The notes under the pieces are model-generated. The model had not been told where the DNA came from, searched no databases, and worked only from the letters and a program-made list of their open reading frames with translations. The translations under genes were made by a program, and so were the position numbers. Of a DNA stretch of 64,000 bases, positions 51,608 to 59,788 are shown piece by piece. How positions within the stretch are numbered: position 1 is the stretch's first letter; each line of letters starts with the position of its first letter. Origin of the DNA: Chloroflexota bacterium (GTDB lineage: Bacteria > Chloroflexota > Anaerolineae > DTLA01); NCBI GenBank assembly GCA_014874485.1, contig JADBJK010000027.1, forward strand, positions 1 through 64,000, read 5' to 3'.

Positions 51608-52147
51608 CTACTCGTCCTCGCGCCGGAGTTGCGGCCAGCGGCGCGCCAGGGCAGGGATTCCGGCGGCGAAGAGCCGTAGTCGGTACATGAACCGCCGTCG
51701 GTCCAGCGCGAGCGCCACCGCAGCCCAGCCGATGATGGCGCCGCCAAGGGCGAATGCCTGCTGGAAGGCATTGATGACCAACGTAAGGACCACGAGGGCG
51801 TTGGCAGCGATGGCCCCAGATCGGGAGCGCAGTATGAACCGCACGAGGCCCACAGCGCCTACCCAGAGGGAGAAGAGCCACGCGGAGACGATGCCCGAAA
51901 GCGCGAAGAAGAAGGCCACGCAGCCGTTGAAGAAGACGTCAAAGGTGAGGTCGTGGCGGCCGATCCAGTTGGGGGGCTTGCGGGCAGCGCGCTTGAGATG
52001 ACCGTCCACGCTGTCCACCGTCCAGGCGAGCAGGGACAGCCAGATCACCTGGGGAAGGGCCGACGCCCCGCCGTTCAAGCCGGCATACACAACCGCGAGC
52101 CCCATCGGCACGCGGCTCAACGTCAGCAGGTCGGCAAATACACTCAT
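51608..52147 (-). CDS. CDP-alcohol phosphatidyltransferase-family membrane protein
   Basis: The 179-residue protein has several membrane helices and the motif DSVDGHLKRAARKPPNWIGRHDLTFD. This fits D-x2-D-G-x2-A-R-x8-G-x3-D-x3-D, with Lys replacing the usual Ala before the Arg. The family makes phospholipid headgroups such as PG-phosphate, cardiolipin or PI-phosphate. Homology begins at Met 52147; the longer frame is untranslated. The exact alcohol is undetermined. Confidence 0.72.
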   Translation of the reverse strand: MSVFADLLTLSRVPMGLAVVYAGLNGGASALPQVIWLSLLAWTVDSVDGHLKRAARKPPNWIGRHDLTFDVFFNGCVAFFFALSGIVSAWLFSLWVGAVGLVRFILRSRSGAIAANALVVLTLVINAFQQAFALGGAIIGWAAVALALDRRRFMYRLRLFAAGIPALARRWPQLRREDE

Positions 52148-52218
52148 CGCGCACCCTCGCTCCCCGTGACGCCTGTGGGGAATACGTCCCCCCAGGAATC
52201 GCCGATGCCCTCGGATGT

Positions 52219-52246
52219 AGTATAGCGCGCTCCGTCGGCGGGACAA
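52219..52246 (-). promoter_or_regulatory. Promoter of the CDP-alcohol transferase
   Basis: TTGTCC (52241-52246) and TATACT (52219-52224) on the minus strand are separated by 16 nt. Confidence 0.55.
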
Positions 52247-52367
52247 ATCGGGCATCGGCGTGGATTCGGTGCCCACGGGTGTCGGAGGCTGTCGTTGCGA
52301 CGGCGCGCGGTTCCCGTCGGAGATTGCCTTGCCTCGCTTGCGACACGATGATGGGAGGGCTTGAGTT

Positions 52368-52395
52368 TTGACAAATCATGCGCGATCAGTAGAAT
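52368..52395 (+). promoter_or_regulatory. Promoter of tRNA-Glu
   Basis: TTGACA (52368-52373) and TAGAAT (52390-52395) are separated by 16 nt, 11 nt before the tRNA. Confidence 0.75.
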
Positions 52396-52405
52396 ACGCA
52401 CGCAA

Positions 52406-52481
52406 GCCCCCATCGTCTAGAGGCCTAGGACACAGCCCTTTCAAGGCTGCGACAGGGATTCGAATTCCCTTGGGGGCACCA
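52406..52481 (+). tRNA. tRNA-Glu (UUC anticodon)
   Basis: Acceptor arms GCCCCCA and TGGGGGC pair, the anticodon loop CTTTCAA reads TTC, the D-arm is TCTAGAGGCCTAGGA and the T-arm ATTCGAATTC. Unlike the other two tRNAs, CCA is encoded (52479-52481). Confidence 0.95.
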
Positions 52482-52551
52482 ACACGGGAGCCGCACGCAC
52501 GTTCGGGGTGCGGCTTTTGTTTACAGGACGCTGGACATCTGGAGGTGAGGC

Positions 52552-53481
52552 GTGGGCCAGTACTTCATAGACGGGAATAATCTGAAGGAGTACATGGCCC
52601 GCGTCGGCCTTCTGCACTCCGCCGACGATGCCCTGCTCGTGGCTTGGCTTCAGCGTTGGGCCACACAGAGCGGGGCCAAGCGCCGCAAGCAGCACCGCGT
52701 TGATGTGTACTTTGACGCGGGACCTCAAGGGCGGCACCCCTCGCAAGGAAATGTGCGGGTTCGTGTCGCTCCTCCTGGCATCACCGCCGACGAGGCCATC
52801 GTGCGCGAGTTGAGCCGCATCCCCGCCCGCGGCGGCCAGCGCGACGCGACGCTGGTTACGTCCGACCGTGCCCTGGCCGAGCGTGCCCAGGCGCTGGGCG
52901 TGCGCGTGGTGGACTGCGCCCAGTTCGCGGGGCGCTCCCGCGAGGCCGCGCCGAAGGTGGACGAAGCCCAGGAGAAGGTGGAGGCGGAGAAAAGGCTGGG
53001 GCGGGCGCTGGATGCCTACTTCCTGCCCCCCGACGAGCGCAAGGCTCCTGCCAAGCCGTCGCCTGCACGTGCGCGCATCTCCCCGTCCAAGGTGTCCCAG
53101 ATGCGCGACCCCGCCCGCCTGGTGGACTTGCTGCGACGCGGCGATCGCGTCATCCGTCGGCGGGCGGTGCTGGCGCTGGGCGTTGTGGGCACCGACAAGG
53201 CGCGCCAGGTGCTGGAGGAGATCATGGTGAGCGATCCCGTGCCAAGCGTGCGCGCGGCTGCTGCCGAGGCCCTGGGCAACCTGGGCGATGTGCAGGCAGC
53301 CCGCGCGCTGGAACGAGCCGCGGCCGACCGCTTCCCGCTGGTGCGCGCGGCGGTGGCTCGCGCCCTTCGCCGTTGCGGCGATGAGCGCAGCGCGGCCACG
53401 TTGGCGCGGCTGGCGCAAGACCCGCGCCGCAGGGTTCGCCGCGCCGCGTCTGGTGAGGTGGAACGCCCCGCAAGAAGTTGA
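52552..53481 (+). CDS. NYN/PIN-like nuclease domain fused to HEAT repeats
   Basis: The first ~130 residues resemble YacP/NYN RNase domains: YFIDGNNL with an acidic Asp, DVYFDAGPQ, TADEAIVREL and VTSDRALAERAQALGV. A linker (~135-185) leads to three or four HEAT-like repeats (PARLVDLLRRGDRVIRRRAVLALGVVG... to the end), typical protein- or nucleic-acid-binding scaffolds. The GTG start follows GGAGGTGAGGC. It follows tRNA-Glu by 70 nt. Ribonuclease activity is inferred from the domain; the fusion is unusual. Confidence 0.78.
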   Translation: MGQYFIDGNNLKEYMARVGLLHSADDALLVAWLQRWATQSGAKRRKQHRVDVYFDAGPQGRHPSQGNVRVRVAPPGITADEAIVRELSRIPARGGQRDATLVTSDRALAERAQALGVRVVDCAQFAGRSREAAPKVDEAQEKVEAEKRLGRALDAYFLPPDERKAPAKPSPARARISPSKVSQMRDPARLVDLLRRGDRVIRRRAVLALGVVGTDKARQVLEEIMVSDPVPSVRAAAAEALGNLGDVQAARALERAAADRFPLVRAAVARALRRCGDERSAATLARLAQDPRRRVRRAASGEVERPARS

Positions 53482-53506
53482 CATAACTTTCGCGTGGAGG
53501 CCACAC

Positions 53507-54247
53507 ATGGGACATCGCGTTCTGAATCTGGGACACAGGGGGGCGAGCCACGACGCGCCGCAGAATACCCTGGCTGCGTTCCGCCTCGCCAATGCATACG
53601 GCGCGGACGGGTACGAACTGGACGTGCACCTCACGAAAGACGGGGTGCCGGTGGTGATTCACGACTTCACGGTGGACAAGACCACCGACGGCACGGGGCC
53701 GGTGGCGGGGTTCACGCTGGCGGAGTTGAAGCGCCTGGATGCGGGCGTGAGGTTCTCGTCCCAGTTCGCGGGCGAGCGGATTCCCACGCTGGCCGAGGTG
53801 TTTGACGTCCTGGAACCGCACACCATCGTCAACGTGGAACTGAAGACGAAGAGCCTGGGCGACAACGGGCTGGAACGGGCGACCATTCAACTGATTCGCG
53901 AGCGTGGGCTGCAGGACCGCGTGATTCTGTCCTCGTTCAATCCGTTCTCGCTGCTGCGCGTGCGGCGAATCGCGCCGGAACTCAAGATCGGCCTGCTGTA
54001 CGCGCCTGACTTGCCTCTGTATCTCCGCAAGGCTTGGTTTCGGCTCGTGGTGAAGCCGCAGGCGCTGCACCCGCACTACCGCATGGTGGACGAGCGGTAC
54101 ATGGCGTGGGCCAAACGCAACGGGTACGAGGTCAACGTTTGGACCGTGGACGACCCGGACGACATGCGGCGGCTGGCGGGGCTGGGCGTCAACGCCATCA
54201 TCACCAACCGCCCCGACGTGCTGAAGTCGGTGCTCAGCGGCGCTTAG
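53507..54247 (+). CDS. ugpQ: Glycerophosphodiester phosphodiesterase
   Basis: The 246-residue TIM-barrel protein has NLGHRGASHDAPQNT (catalytic His-Arg), ELDVHLTKDGVPVVIHD (Glu, Asp metal ligands and second catalytic His) and the late VNVWTVDDP block. It splits glycerophosphodiesters into glycerol-3-phosphate and alcohol. GGAGG (53496-53500) precedes ATG 53507. There is no signal peptide, so it is cytosolic. Its TAG stop shares two bases with the TAA stop of the convergent kinase gene. Confidence 0.9.
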   Translation: MGHRVLNLGHRGASHDAPQNTLAAFRLANAYGADGYELDVHLTKDGVPVVIHDFTVDKTTDGTGPVAGFTLAELKRLDAGVRFSSQFAGERIPTLAEVFDVLEPHTIVNVELKTKSLGDNGLERATIQLIRERGLQDRVILSSFNPFSLLRVRRIAPELKIGLLYAPDLPLYLRKAWFRLVVKPQALHPHYRMVDERYMAWAKRNGYEVNVWTVDDPDDMRRLAGLGVNAIITNRPDVLKSVLSGA

Positions 54248-55173
54248 GTGGAGGGCGTTTCGGCTTCTTCGGGCCGTTCGTCCCCCGGCCGGCTCTCCAG
54301 GGCTTCCCAATGCCACGCGGTGTCTATGGTTACCACGCCGGGTACGAGCAGGCTCTGGAAGAACTGCATGGCGGAGGCATGACGGGCCGAGGGCTTCTTG
54401 GATAGCGCGATGTGAATCTGCCGCGCGACGGTCAGCGGGACGTCTGGGTTGAACACGCGCGGCGACGGCGCGGGCCTGCGGATTTGCTCCCAGCGGATGC
54501 GCTCACTGGCCGACCCCCGAATGGTGGCCGTGTCGCCCTTGAACGGACGCTCCAGCGTGATCATCTCAAACAGCGTTATCGCCAGCGAGTAGATGTCGGT
54601 CTGGGCACTCACCTCTTGGCCACGGCACTGCTCAGGGGCCATGTAGGCGGGGGTTCCGGGTGTGAGACTGGTCGCCGTCGCCACTCCCGTCATGCGGGCG
54701 ATGCCGAAGTCGGTCAGGACGACCCTGCCGTCGCCCTGGATCATGATGTTGGCCGGCTTGATGTCGCAGTGGTAGATGTCCAGCGAGTGGGCATATTCCA
54801 GGGCCTCGCAGACCGGCTTGAGGATGCTGAGGGCCTGGCCGATGGTGAGGGGGGATTTGAGCCTGCGGAGTTTGCGGCGCAGCGTCTCGCCGTCCACATA
54901 CTCCACGACGATGAACGCCTTGTCGCCGCTCTCCTCAAATCCGTAGTAGGCCATGATGTTGGGGTGGCGCAATTGCTCCAGGACCTGGGCCTCGCGGCGG
55001 AACCGTCGCAGGAAGACCCGGTCCTCGGCGAGGTCATCGCGGAGGAACTTCAGGGCCACGTCGCGCCCGGTCTGGCGGTCGTGGGCTTTGTACACCTCGG
55101 CCATGCCGCCGCGTCCCAAGAATGTGGCTACCTCGTAGCGGCTGTTGATCGTAGTCCCTTCCAGTCGTGCCAT
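54244..55173 (-). CDS. Soluble Ser/Thr protein kinase
   Basis: The 309-residue Hanks-type kinase has the Gly loop LGRGGMAEVYKA, VALKFL (Lys), catalytic loop HCDIKPANIMI (Cys replaces Arg of HRD), DFGIAR and GTPAYMAPEQ. It has no membrane segment or sensor domain. It is closely similar to the neighbouring kinase and likely arose by duplication. With PP2C it forms a phospho-signalling operon. Confidence 0.9.
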   Translation of the reverse strand: MARLEGTTINSRYEVATFLGRGGMAEVYKAHDRQTGRDVALKFLRDDLAEDRVFLRRFRREAQVLEQLRHPNIMAYYGFEESGDKAFIVVEYVDGETLRRKLRRLKSPLTIGQALSILKPVCEALEYAHSLDIYHCDIKPANIMIQGDGRVVLTDFGIARMTGVATATSLTPGTPAYMAPEQCRGQEVSAQTDIYSLAITLFEMITLERPFKGDTATIRGSASERIRWEQIRRPAPSPRVFNPDVPLTVARQIHIALSKKPSARHASAMQFFQSLLVPGVVTIDTAWHWEALESRPGDERPEEAETPST

Positions 55174-55210
55174 GGTGCATCTCCTTGCTCGTTCTTGCGA
55201 ATTTGGGGCG

Positions 55211-56806
55211 CTATCTGCCTGTGCCGCCAGATGATGTATTGATCTTCTGGGGTGGCGGGGGCGTCGGCGTGGACACCGGGACGGCCTCTACATTCCCCGA
55301 TATTTCCCCGCGGTCCTGATAAACCCAACCGCGCTTGCCCTGTATGCAGCAGATTTCAAACCAGTCGTTCTTGGGTGATCGCGCCAGGACCTCAAAGCGC
55401 TGGCCCTGTTCGGCCACGGCGATGATGGGGTACACGGTGGCGGGGCCGCTGCGGATGTTGGCCTTCTCGGTCTCTATGGTCAGATAGACGGCGTTCGCGC
55501 TCAGCGCGGTCGCGGTTGGGGTGGCCGGGGGTGTCGTGAAGCGCGTGGCGGCCGCCGTCGTCGCCCGCGTGGGCGTGGCGGTTGCAGCGGTGCCTGCGGG
55601 TGTCCCCCTGCCGGCCAGCGCCCATGCAGCGAGGCCGATGCCGACGACGACTGCGCCCGCGAGAGCGTACAGCACGCCAGGATTAGCGCGAAGTCTCCGC
55701 CCGAAGCCAGCGGCCCGTTCTCTTGCGGTGGCGAGCCAGCGGGCAGGCCCCGCCGCGATGGCGTGCCGCACCCGCTGCGCGGCCTGGTCCCATGCGTCGG
55801 CGACCCGCCGCCATGTGCGACGCGCCGCCCAGAGCGCATCGGTGAGGCGTTGCTCCCATTGGCCATGTCGGGTAGCGCCTTCGGGCGTGGACGGCTCAAC
55901 CAGGGTGGGCGGCGCAGGTTCTGCCTCGCCTTCCTCGGTCCACGGGAGCACGGGGTCGGGCGTTACCTTGCCGCCGTTGCTGAGCGCATCGTAGAAGGCG
56001 AGGACGCTGGGGAACCGCCGGTTGCGCTGTTTCTCCAGGGCCTTCAGGATCGCTTGCTCGGCCCATGGCGGGATTTCGGGGTTGTACTTGCGCGGCGACG
56101 GCGGCGTGGCCTTGAGTTGTTCCCAGCGGATTCGCTCGGACACCGCGCCCTGGATTGTCGCCATGTCGCCGGTGAACGGGCGATCCAAGGTCAGCATCTC
56201 AAAGGTCGTGATGGCCAGCGCGTAGATGTCGGTGCGCGCGTCCACCTTCTGGCCACGGCATTGCTCCGGGGCCATATAGGCGGGCGTGCCGGTGGTGCTG
56301 GATGTAACCGTGGCGCTTTCGGCCAACTTGGCGATGCCGAAGTCCGCCACGACGACCCGCCCCGTGCGGTCAATCATGATGTTCGCGGGCTTGATGTCGC
56401 AGTGGAAGATGCCTTCCGCGTGGGCGTAGTGCAGGGCATTGCAAACCGGCTCCAAGATGGCCAGCGCCTGGGCCAGGGTGAGCGGTCGGGACAGGCGCGA
56501 GAGTTTCTTCCGAAGTCCCTCACCGTCTATGAACTCCACCACCAGGAAGTGGAGGTTGTCGGTCTCCTCAAAACCGTAGTATCGGACGATGTTGGGATGC
56601 TGGAGAGTTTCCAGCACCCGCGCCTCGCGTCGGAATCGGCGCAGGAACACCTCGTCTTCGGCCATGTCCTCGCGGAGGAACTTCAGGGCGACGGTGATGC
56701 GGCGGCGAAGGTCGCGTGCGCGGTACACTTCCGCCATGCCGCCTCTGCCAACGAATTCCTCAACGTAGTATCGGTCTAGCAGTGTCTGGCCTACAAGGTC
56801 TTCCAT
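55211..56806 (-). CDS. Membrane Ser/Thr protein kinase with extracytoplasmic SH3-like domain
   Basis: The 531-residue kinase has GRGGMAEVYRARD, VALKFLRED, HCDIKPANIMIDRTG, ADFGIAKLAE and GTPAYMAPEQCRG. Its C-terminal tail has a helical juxtamembrane segment, a membrane helix (~420-440), a Thr/Ala linker and an SH3b-like domain (KANIRSGPATVYPIIAVAEQG, WFEICCIQGKRGWVYQD), typical of cell-wall sensing. The start is Met 56806; a GTG at 56821 is an alternative. It lies 22 nt after the PP2C stop, so one transcript encodes PP2C and both kinases. Confidence 0.9.
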   Translation of the reverse strand: MEDLVGQTLLDRYYVEEFVGRGGMAEVYRARDLRRRITVALKFLREDMAEDEVFLRRFRREARVLETLQHPNIVRYYGFEETDNLHFLVVEFIDGEGLRKKLSRLSRPLTLAQALAILEPVCNALHYAHAEGIFHCDIKPANIMIDRTGRVVVADFGIAKLAESATVTSSTTGTPAYMAPEQCRGQKVDARTDIYALAITTFEMLTLDRPFTGDMATIQGAVSERIRWEQLKATPPSPRKYNPEIPPWAEQAILKALEKQRNRRFPSVLAFYDALSNGGKVTPDPVLPWTEEGEAEPAPPTLVEPSTPEGATRHGQWEQRLTDALWAARRTWRRVADAWDQAAQRVRHAIAAGPARWLATARERAAGFGRRLRANPGVLYALAGAVVVGIGLAAWALAGRGTPAGTAATATPTRATTAAATRFTTPPATPTATALSANAVYLTIETEKANIRSGPATVYPIIAVAEQGQRFEVLARSPKNDWFEICCIQGKRGWVYQDRGEISGNVEAVPVSTPTPPPPQKINTSSGGTGR

Positions 56807-56828
56807 ACGGTTGCTGAACACGCCCCTT

Positions 56829-57707
56829 TCACGATGTGTGCGACGTTCTGTCCCGGGATGGCTCTGCCAGGGCCGCGATGACGGCTTCCACGGTGGGCTC
56901 CTGTGCGGGCGGCGCGACGAGAATCCCGTGCGCGCGTGGCGCTGCGAGCGGCCCGCGATCCCAACAGGCGAGGATGACCGCGATGTTGTCCTCGCCGCCC
57001 CTGTCGTTGGCCAATTCAATGAGCGTGCGGACGGCCTCCTGGGGTTCGGGCGATTGGGTGCAGATGGCTGCGAGTTCCGCCTCATCCACATGCCGCGTGA
57101 GCCCGTCGGAGCATAGGATGACCGCGTCGCGGGGTTGGAGGCGCGCCTCCGCGAAGTCGGGCGATACGGTGCTCTCGCCGCCCAGCGAGCGCAGAAGCAG
57201 ATGGCGCTGGGGGTGATGGCTGGCCTGCTCCCTGCTGATGAGGCCCTCCCGCGCCAGTTGCGCCGCCAGGTTGTGGTCTTCGGTCAGAAGCCGCACGTTG
57301 CCGTCCCGCAGGAGGTACGCCCGGCTGTCCCCTGCGTGGGCGACGTACAGGCGGTCGTCGTGAATGGCCGCGCAGACGATGGTCGTTCCCATGGTGGCGA
57401 ATCTGCTGTGGGTGTGGGCGTATCGGTGCAGGTTGTCGTTGGCGCGGGCGATGGCGAGGTGGAGGCTTCTGGATGGCGCGGCGGGGCTGTCGTAGTAGTG
57501 GAACGCCACCGCGAGGGCCGCAAATCGGCTGGCGATCTCGCCGCCCGCGCCTCCTCCGATGCCGTCGGCGACGATGTACAGATGTCCCTTGCTCTGCTGA
57601 AGGGATGGGGCCTCGGGTTCGCAGGCGAGCGCGTAGTCTTCGTTGTTCCTGCGCTTCCGCCCGATGTCGCAGGCAAGCGCCGTCCGCGTATGCCAGTCGT
57701 TGCCCAC
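56829..57707 (-). CDS. PP2C-type Ser/Thr protein phosphatase
   Basis: The 292-residue protein has the PPM motifs RRNNEDY, VADGIGGGAGGEIAS (metal Asp), HAGDSRAYL, LCSDGLTRHV and GGEDNIAV. It dephosphorylates proteins modified by the two adjacent kinases. The GTG start follows GGAG. It is the first gene of the operon downstream of the promoter at 57759-57787. Confidence 0.93.
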   Translation of the reverse strand: MGNDWHTRTALACDIGRKRRNNEDYALACEPEAPSLQQSKGHLYIVADGIGGGAGGEIASRFAALAVAFHYYDSPAAPSRSLHLAIARANDNLHRYAHTHSRFATMGTTIVCAAIHDDRLYVAHAGDSRAYLLRDGNVRLLTEDHNLAAQLAREGLISREQASHHPQRHLLLRSLGGESTVSPDFAEARLQPRDAVILCSDGLTRHVDEAELAAICTQSPEPQEAVRTLIELANDRGGEDNIAVILACWDRGPLAAPRAHGILVAPPAQEPTVEAVIAALAEPSRDRTSHTS

Positions 57708-57758
57708 TGCCAGGCTCCGTAAATGCGTATTGCGGGCGCAACGTGAGTACCCTAGTGA

Positions 57759-57787
57759 AAGATAACACCAAATGGCGCGGTCGTCAA
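57759..57787 (-). promoter_or_regulatory. Promoter of the PP2C-kinase operon
   Basis: TTGACG (57782-57787) and TATCTT (57759-57764) on the minus strand are separated by 17 nt. Confidence 0.6.
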
Positions 57788-57799
57788 CTGTGGGGGCGG

Positions 57800-58170
57800 G
57801 CCGCGGGTGCGTTTCAGTTTGGTGGCAAATCCGCTGCGATGCGCAGGCTCTACGAACAGTAGGCGGCGCCGAACCTCGGCGCGGGGCTAAACCCCCGTGC
57901 TGAAAGGGCCAAGCCCCTTCGGGACTGGATTAGCCCGCAGGGCTTTGTGCTTTCAGCCCAGTGCTTGAGGGCCGGGGTGGGGATAGGTGAGGTCAAGCAG
58001 GCCCATCGCTGCTCCGGGGCTGCCCATTGCAGCAGACTTGCGGGCAGACTGAAATGCCCTCGGCGGGCGCGTGGGAAATCGCAGCGGGAGCAGCATTCGG
58101 GGGGCGGCCTGCTCCCGCAAACCTCGCCGCCGGAGGTCGGGCATTCCGTCGCGGGCGGGCCAGTAGGTGG
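57800..58170. repeat. Repeat-rich intergenic region between PP2C and HtrA genes
   Basis: Several inverted elements occur, such as GCGCGGGGCTAAACCCCCG near 57880 and GGCCAAGCCCCTTCGGG near 57908. From 57998 the text CTGCTCCGGGGCTGCCC, ATTGCAGCAGACTTGC and CAGACTGAAATGCCC resembles 26543-26600. No gene is supported. Confidence 0.6.
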
Positions 58171-58190
58171 AGAACCCGCCCGGTCCAAGG

Positions 58191-59426
58191 CTAGGTGTTG
58201 CGCTCGCGGGTCGTGGGGCGTTCGCCCAGGGTTACCTTGATCTGCATCTCCTTGCCGTCGCGGAGAATCGTCAGGGTAACCTGCTGGCCCACTGCTGTGC
58301 GGCGCACCAGGTAACTGATGAGGTCCTCGGACCGCTTGATGTCGGTGTCGTCAATCCGAATGATGACGTCGCCGCCCACGGTAACCTGGTTGCCGTCTAT
58401 CTGCACGACGCGGGTGCTGGGCTTCAGCCCGGCGGCGGCCGCGGGCCCGTTGGCCGTTACCTCCACGACCAGCGCGCCCTGCTGCTTGCGGGGCAGGCCC
58501 ATGGCCTCGGCGACCTTGGACGAGAGCGTGGCTACCGTAACGCCGAGCCAGGGATGCCGGTACGAGCCGGTCTGGATGAGCGACGGGACCACCTGCTTGA
58601 CGATGTTCACCGGGATGGCGAAGCCGATGCCGGAGGATGTGCCGGTGGACGACTCAATCGCCGCGTTGACGCCGATGACCTCGCCGTTGCTGTTGAGGAG
58701 CGGGCCGCCCGAGTTGCCCGGATTGATGGGCGCGTCGGTCTGGATGACGTCGGGAATGCGGTAGCCGACCAGGTTCGCGCCTGTGGATGCGGCCGGAAGG
58801 TCCCGGCCCAGGGCGCTGATGACGCCCGCGGTGAGCGTGCCTTCAAGGCCGAACGGGTTGCCGATGGCGATGGCGCGCTGCCCAACCTTCAGTGCGTCCG
58901 AGTCCCCCAGTTTGACGGGCTTCAGGTCGTGCTCCGCCGGGTCCACCTTGATGACGGCCAGATCGCTATCGGGGTCTGTGCCCACGAGTGTGGCGGGCAG
59001 CGATATGCCGTCGTTGAAGGTTACCTCTATCGCGGTGGCGTCTTGCACCACGTGGTAGTTGGTAACGATATGGCCTTGCGTGTCCCAGACGAAGCCGGAC
59101 CCCTGGCCCTGCTGGACGAAGTCGCCGAAGCCTGGGAATCCGCTGCTGACCCGGGTGCTGACGCGGATGTTCACCACGGACGGGATTGCCTCTTCATACA
59201 CGCGCACGAGCAACTGCTCTTCGTAGTCCGCCTGGGGCACCGCCAGGGTCGTTGCGGGCGCTGCTGCGGGGGCTACAGGAGTCGCGGTCGGCAAAGGCGT
59301 GGCCGTTGGCTGGGCTGTGGGCGACACCTGCCCCGCCGCGAACGGCGCTACCGAGCACCCGACGAGGAAGATGGCCAGGAACAGCATAACGAGACTGAAC
59401 ACGAGCGAGTTCGTTTTTCGGAACAT
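58191..59426 (-). CDS. HtrA/DegP-type trypsin-like serine protease lipoprotein with PDZ domain
   Basis: The 411-residue protein begins with a lipoprotein signal (LFLAIFLVGC) and a Pro/Thr/Ala linker. The protease triad is visible as His in VTNYHVV, Asp in DPDSDLAVIKV and Ser in NPGNSGGPLL. A PDZ domain follows (LVVEVTANGPAAAAGLKPSTRVVQIDG...VGGDVIIRIDD), so the enzyme is anchored outside the membrane and degrades or senses misfolded proteins. The start is ATG 59426, 9 nt from GGAGG; TTG 59432 is too close. Confidence 0.92.
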   Translation of the reverse strand: MFRKTNSLVFSLVMLFLAIFLVGCSVAPFAAGQVSPTAQPTATPLPTATPVAPAAAPATTLAVPQADYEEQLLVRVYEEAIPSVVNIRVSTRVSSGFPGFGDFVQQGQGSGFVWDTQGHIVTNYHVVQDATAIEVTFNDGISLPATLVGTDPDSDLAVIKVDPAEHDLKPVKLGDSDALKVGQRAIAIGNPFGLEGTLTAGVISALGRDLPAASTGANLVGYRIPDVIQTDAPINPGNSGGPLLNSNGEVIGVNAAIESSTGTSSGIGFAIPVNIVKQVVPSLIQTGSYRHPWLGVTVATLSSKVAEAMGLPRKQQGALVVEVTANGPAAAAGLKPSTRVVQIDGNQVTVGGDVIIRIDDTDIKRSEDLISYLVRRTAVGQQVTLTILRDGKEMQIKVTLGERPTTRERNT

Positions 59427-59457
59427 GAGCAATCACCTCCTTCCTTTCTGACATACG

Positions 59458-59463
59458 ATTATA
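59458..59463 (-). promoter_or_regulatory. -10 box for the HtrA gene
   Basis: TATAAT on the minus strand, about 30 nt before the start codon. No clear -35 box is seen at 16-18 nt. Confidence 0.45.
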
Positions 59464-59533
59464 GCGGCAAGAGATTAAAGGTGGGTTAGAGGCAGGTTAG
59501 GGGAGCGTAAGAAAAAGCGACGCCCTGCGCGTG

Positions 59534-59562
59534 TTGCCGATACGGGGCTTCTTGCATACAAT
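59534..59562 (+). promoter_or_regulatory. Promoter of the ttuB-ttuA-yhhQ-era operon
   Basis: TTGCCG (59534-59539) and TACAAT (59557-59562) are separated by 17 nt, just before the CAGGAGG site of the first gene. Confidence 0.6.
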
Positions 59563-59583
59563 GGCCTCCAGGAGGCAAATCTT

Positions 59584-59775
59584 ATGGTCGTGGTGCGCTA
59601 TCGCGGAAAGGAATACGAACTGAAGCCGGGGATGACGGCCCGCGACGCCATCCTGAAACTGGGGCTTGACCCGGAGGCCGTCCTGGTCCTGCGCAACGGC
59701 AAGTTGGTGGACGACTCGGCCATACTGGAAGACGGCGACGAGGTTACCATCGTGGCCGTGGTTTCGGGTGGGTGA
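59584..59775 (+). CDS. Ubiquitin-like sulfur carrier (TtuB/ThiS/MoaD-like)
   Basis: This 63-residue beta-grasp protein ends in the di-glycine tail (VVSGG) that is adenylated and thiocarboxylated. GGAGG is at ideal spacing from ATG 59584. It lies 13 nt before a TtuA-like gene, so it most likely donates sulfur to tRNA rather than to thiamine or molybdopterin. Confidence 0.82.
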   Translation: MVVVRYRGKEYELKPGMTARDAILKLGLDPEAVLVLRNGKLVDDSAILEDGDEVTIVAVVSGG

Positions 59776-59788
59776 GGGCAGGTGGGCG

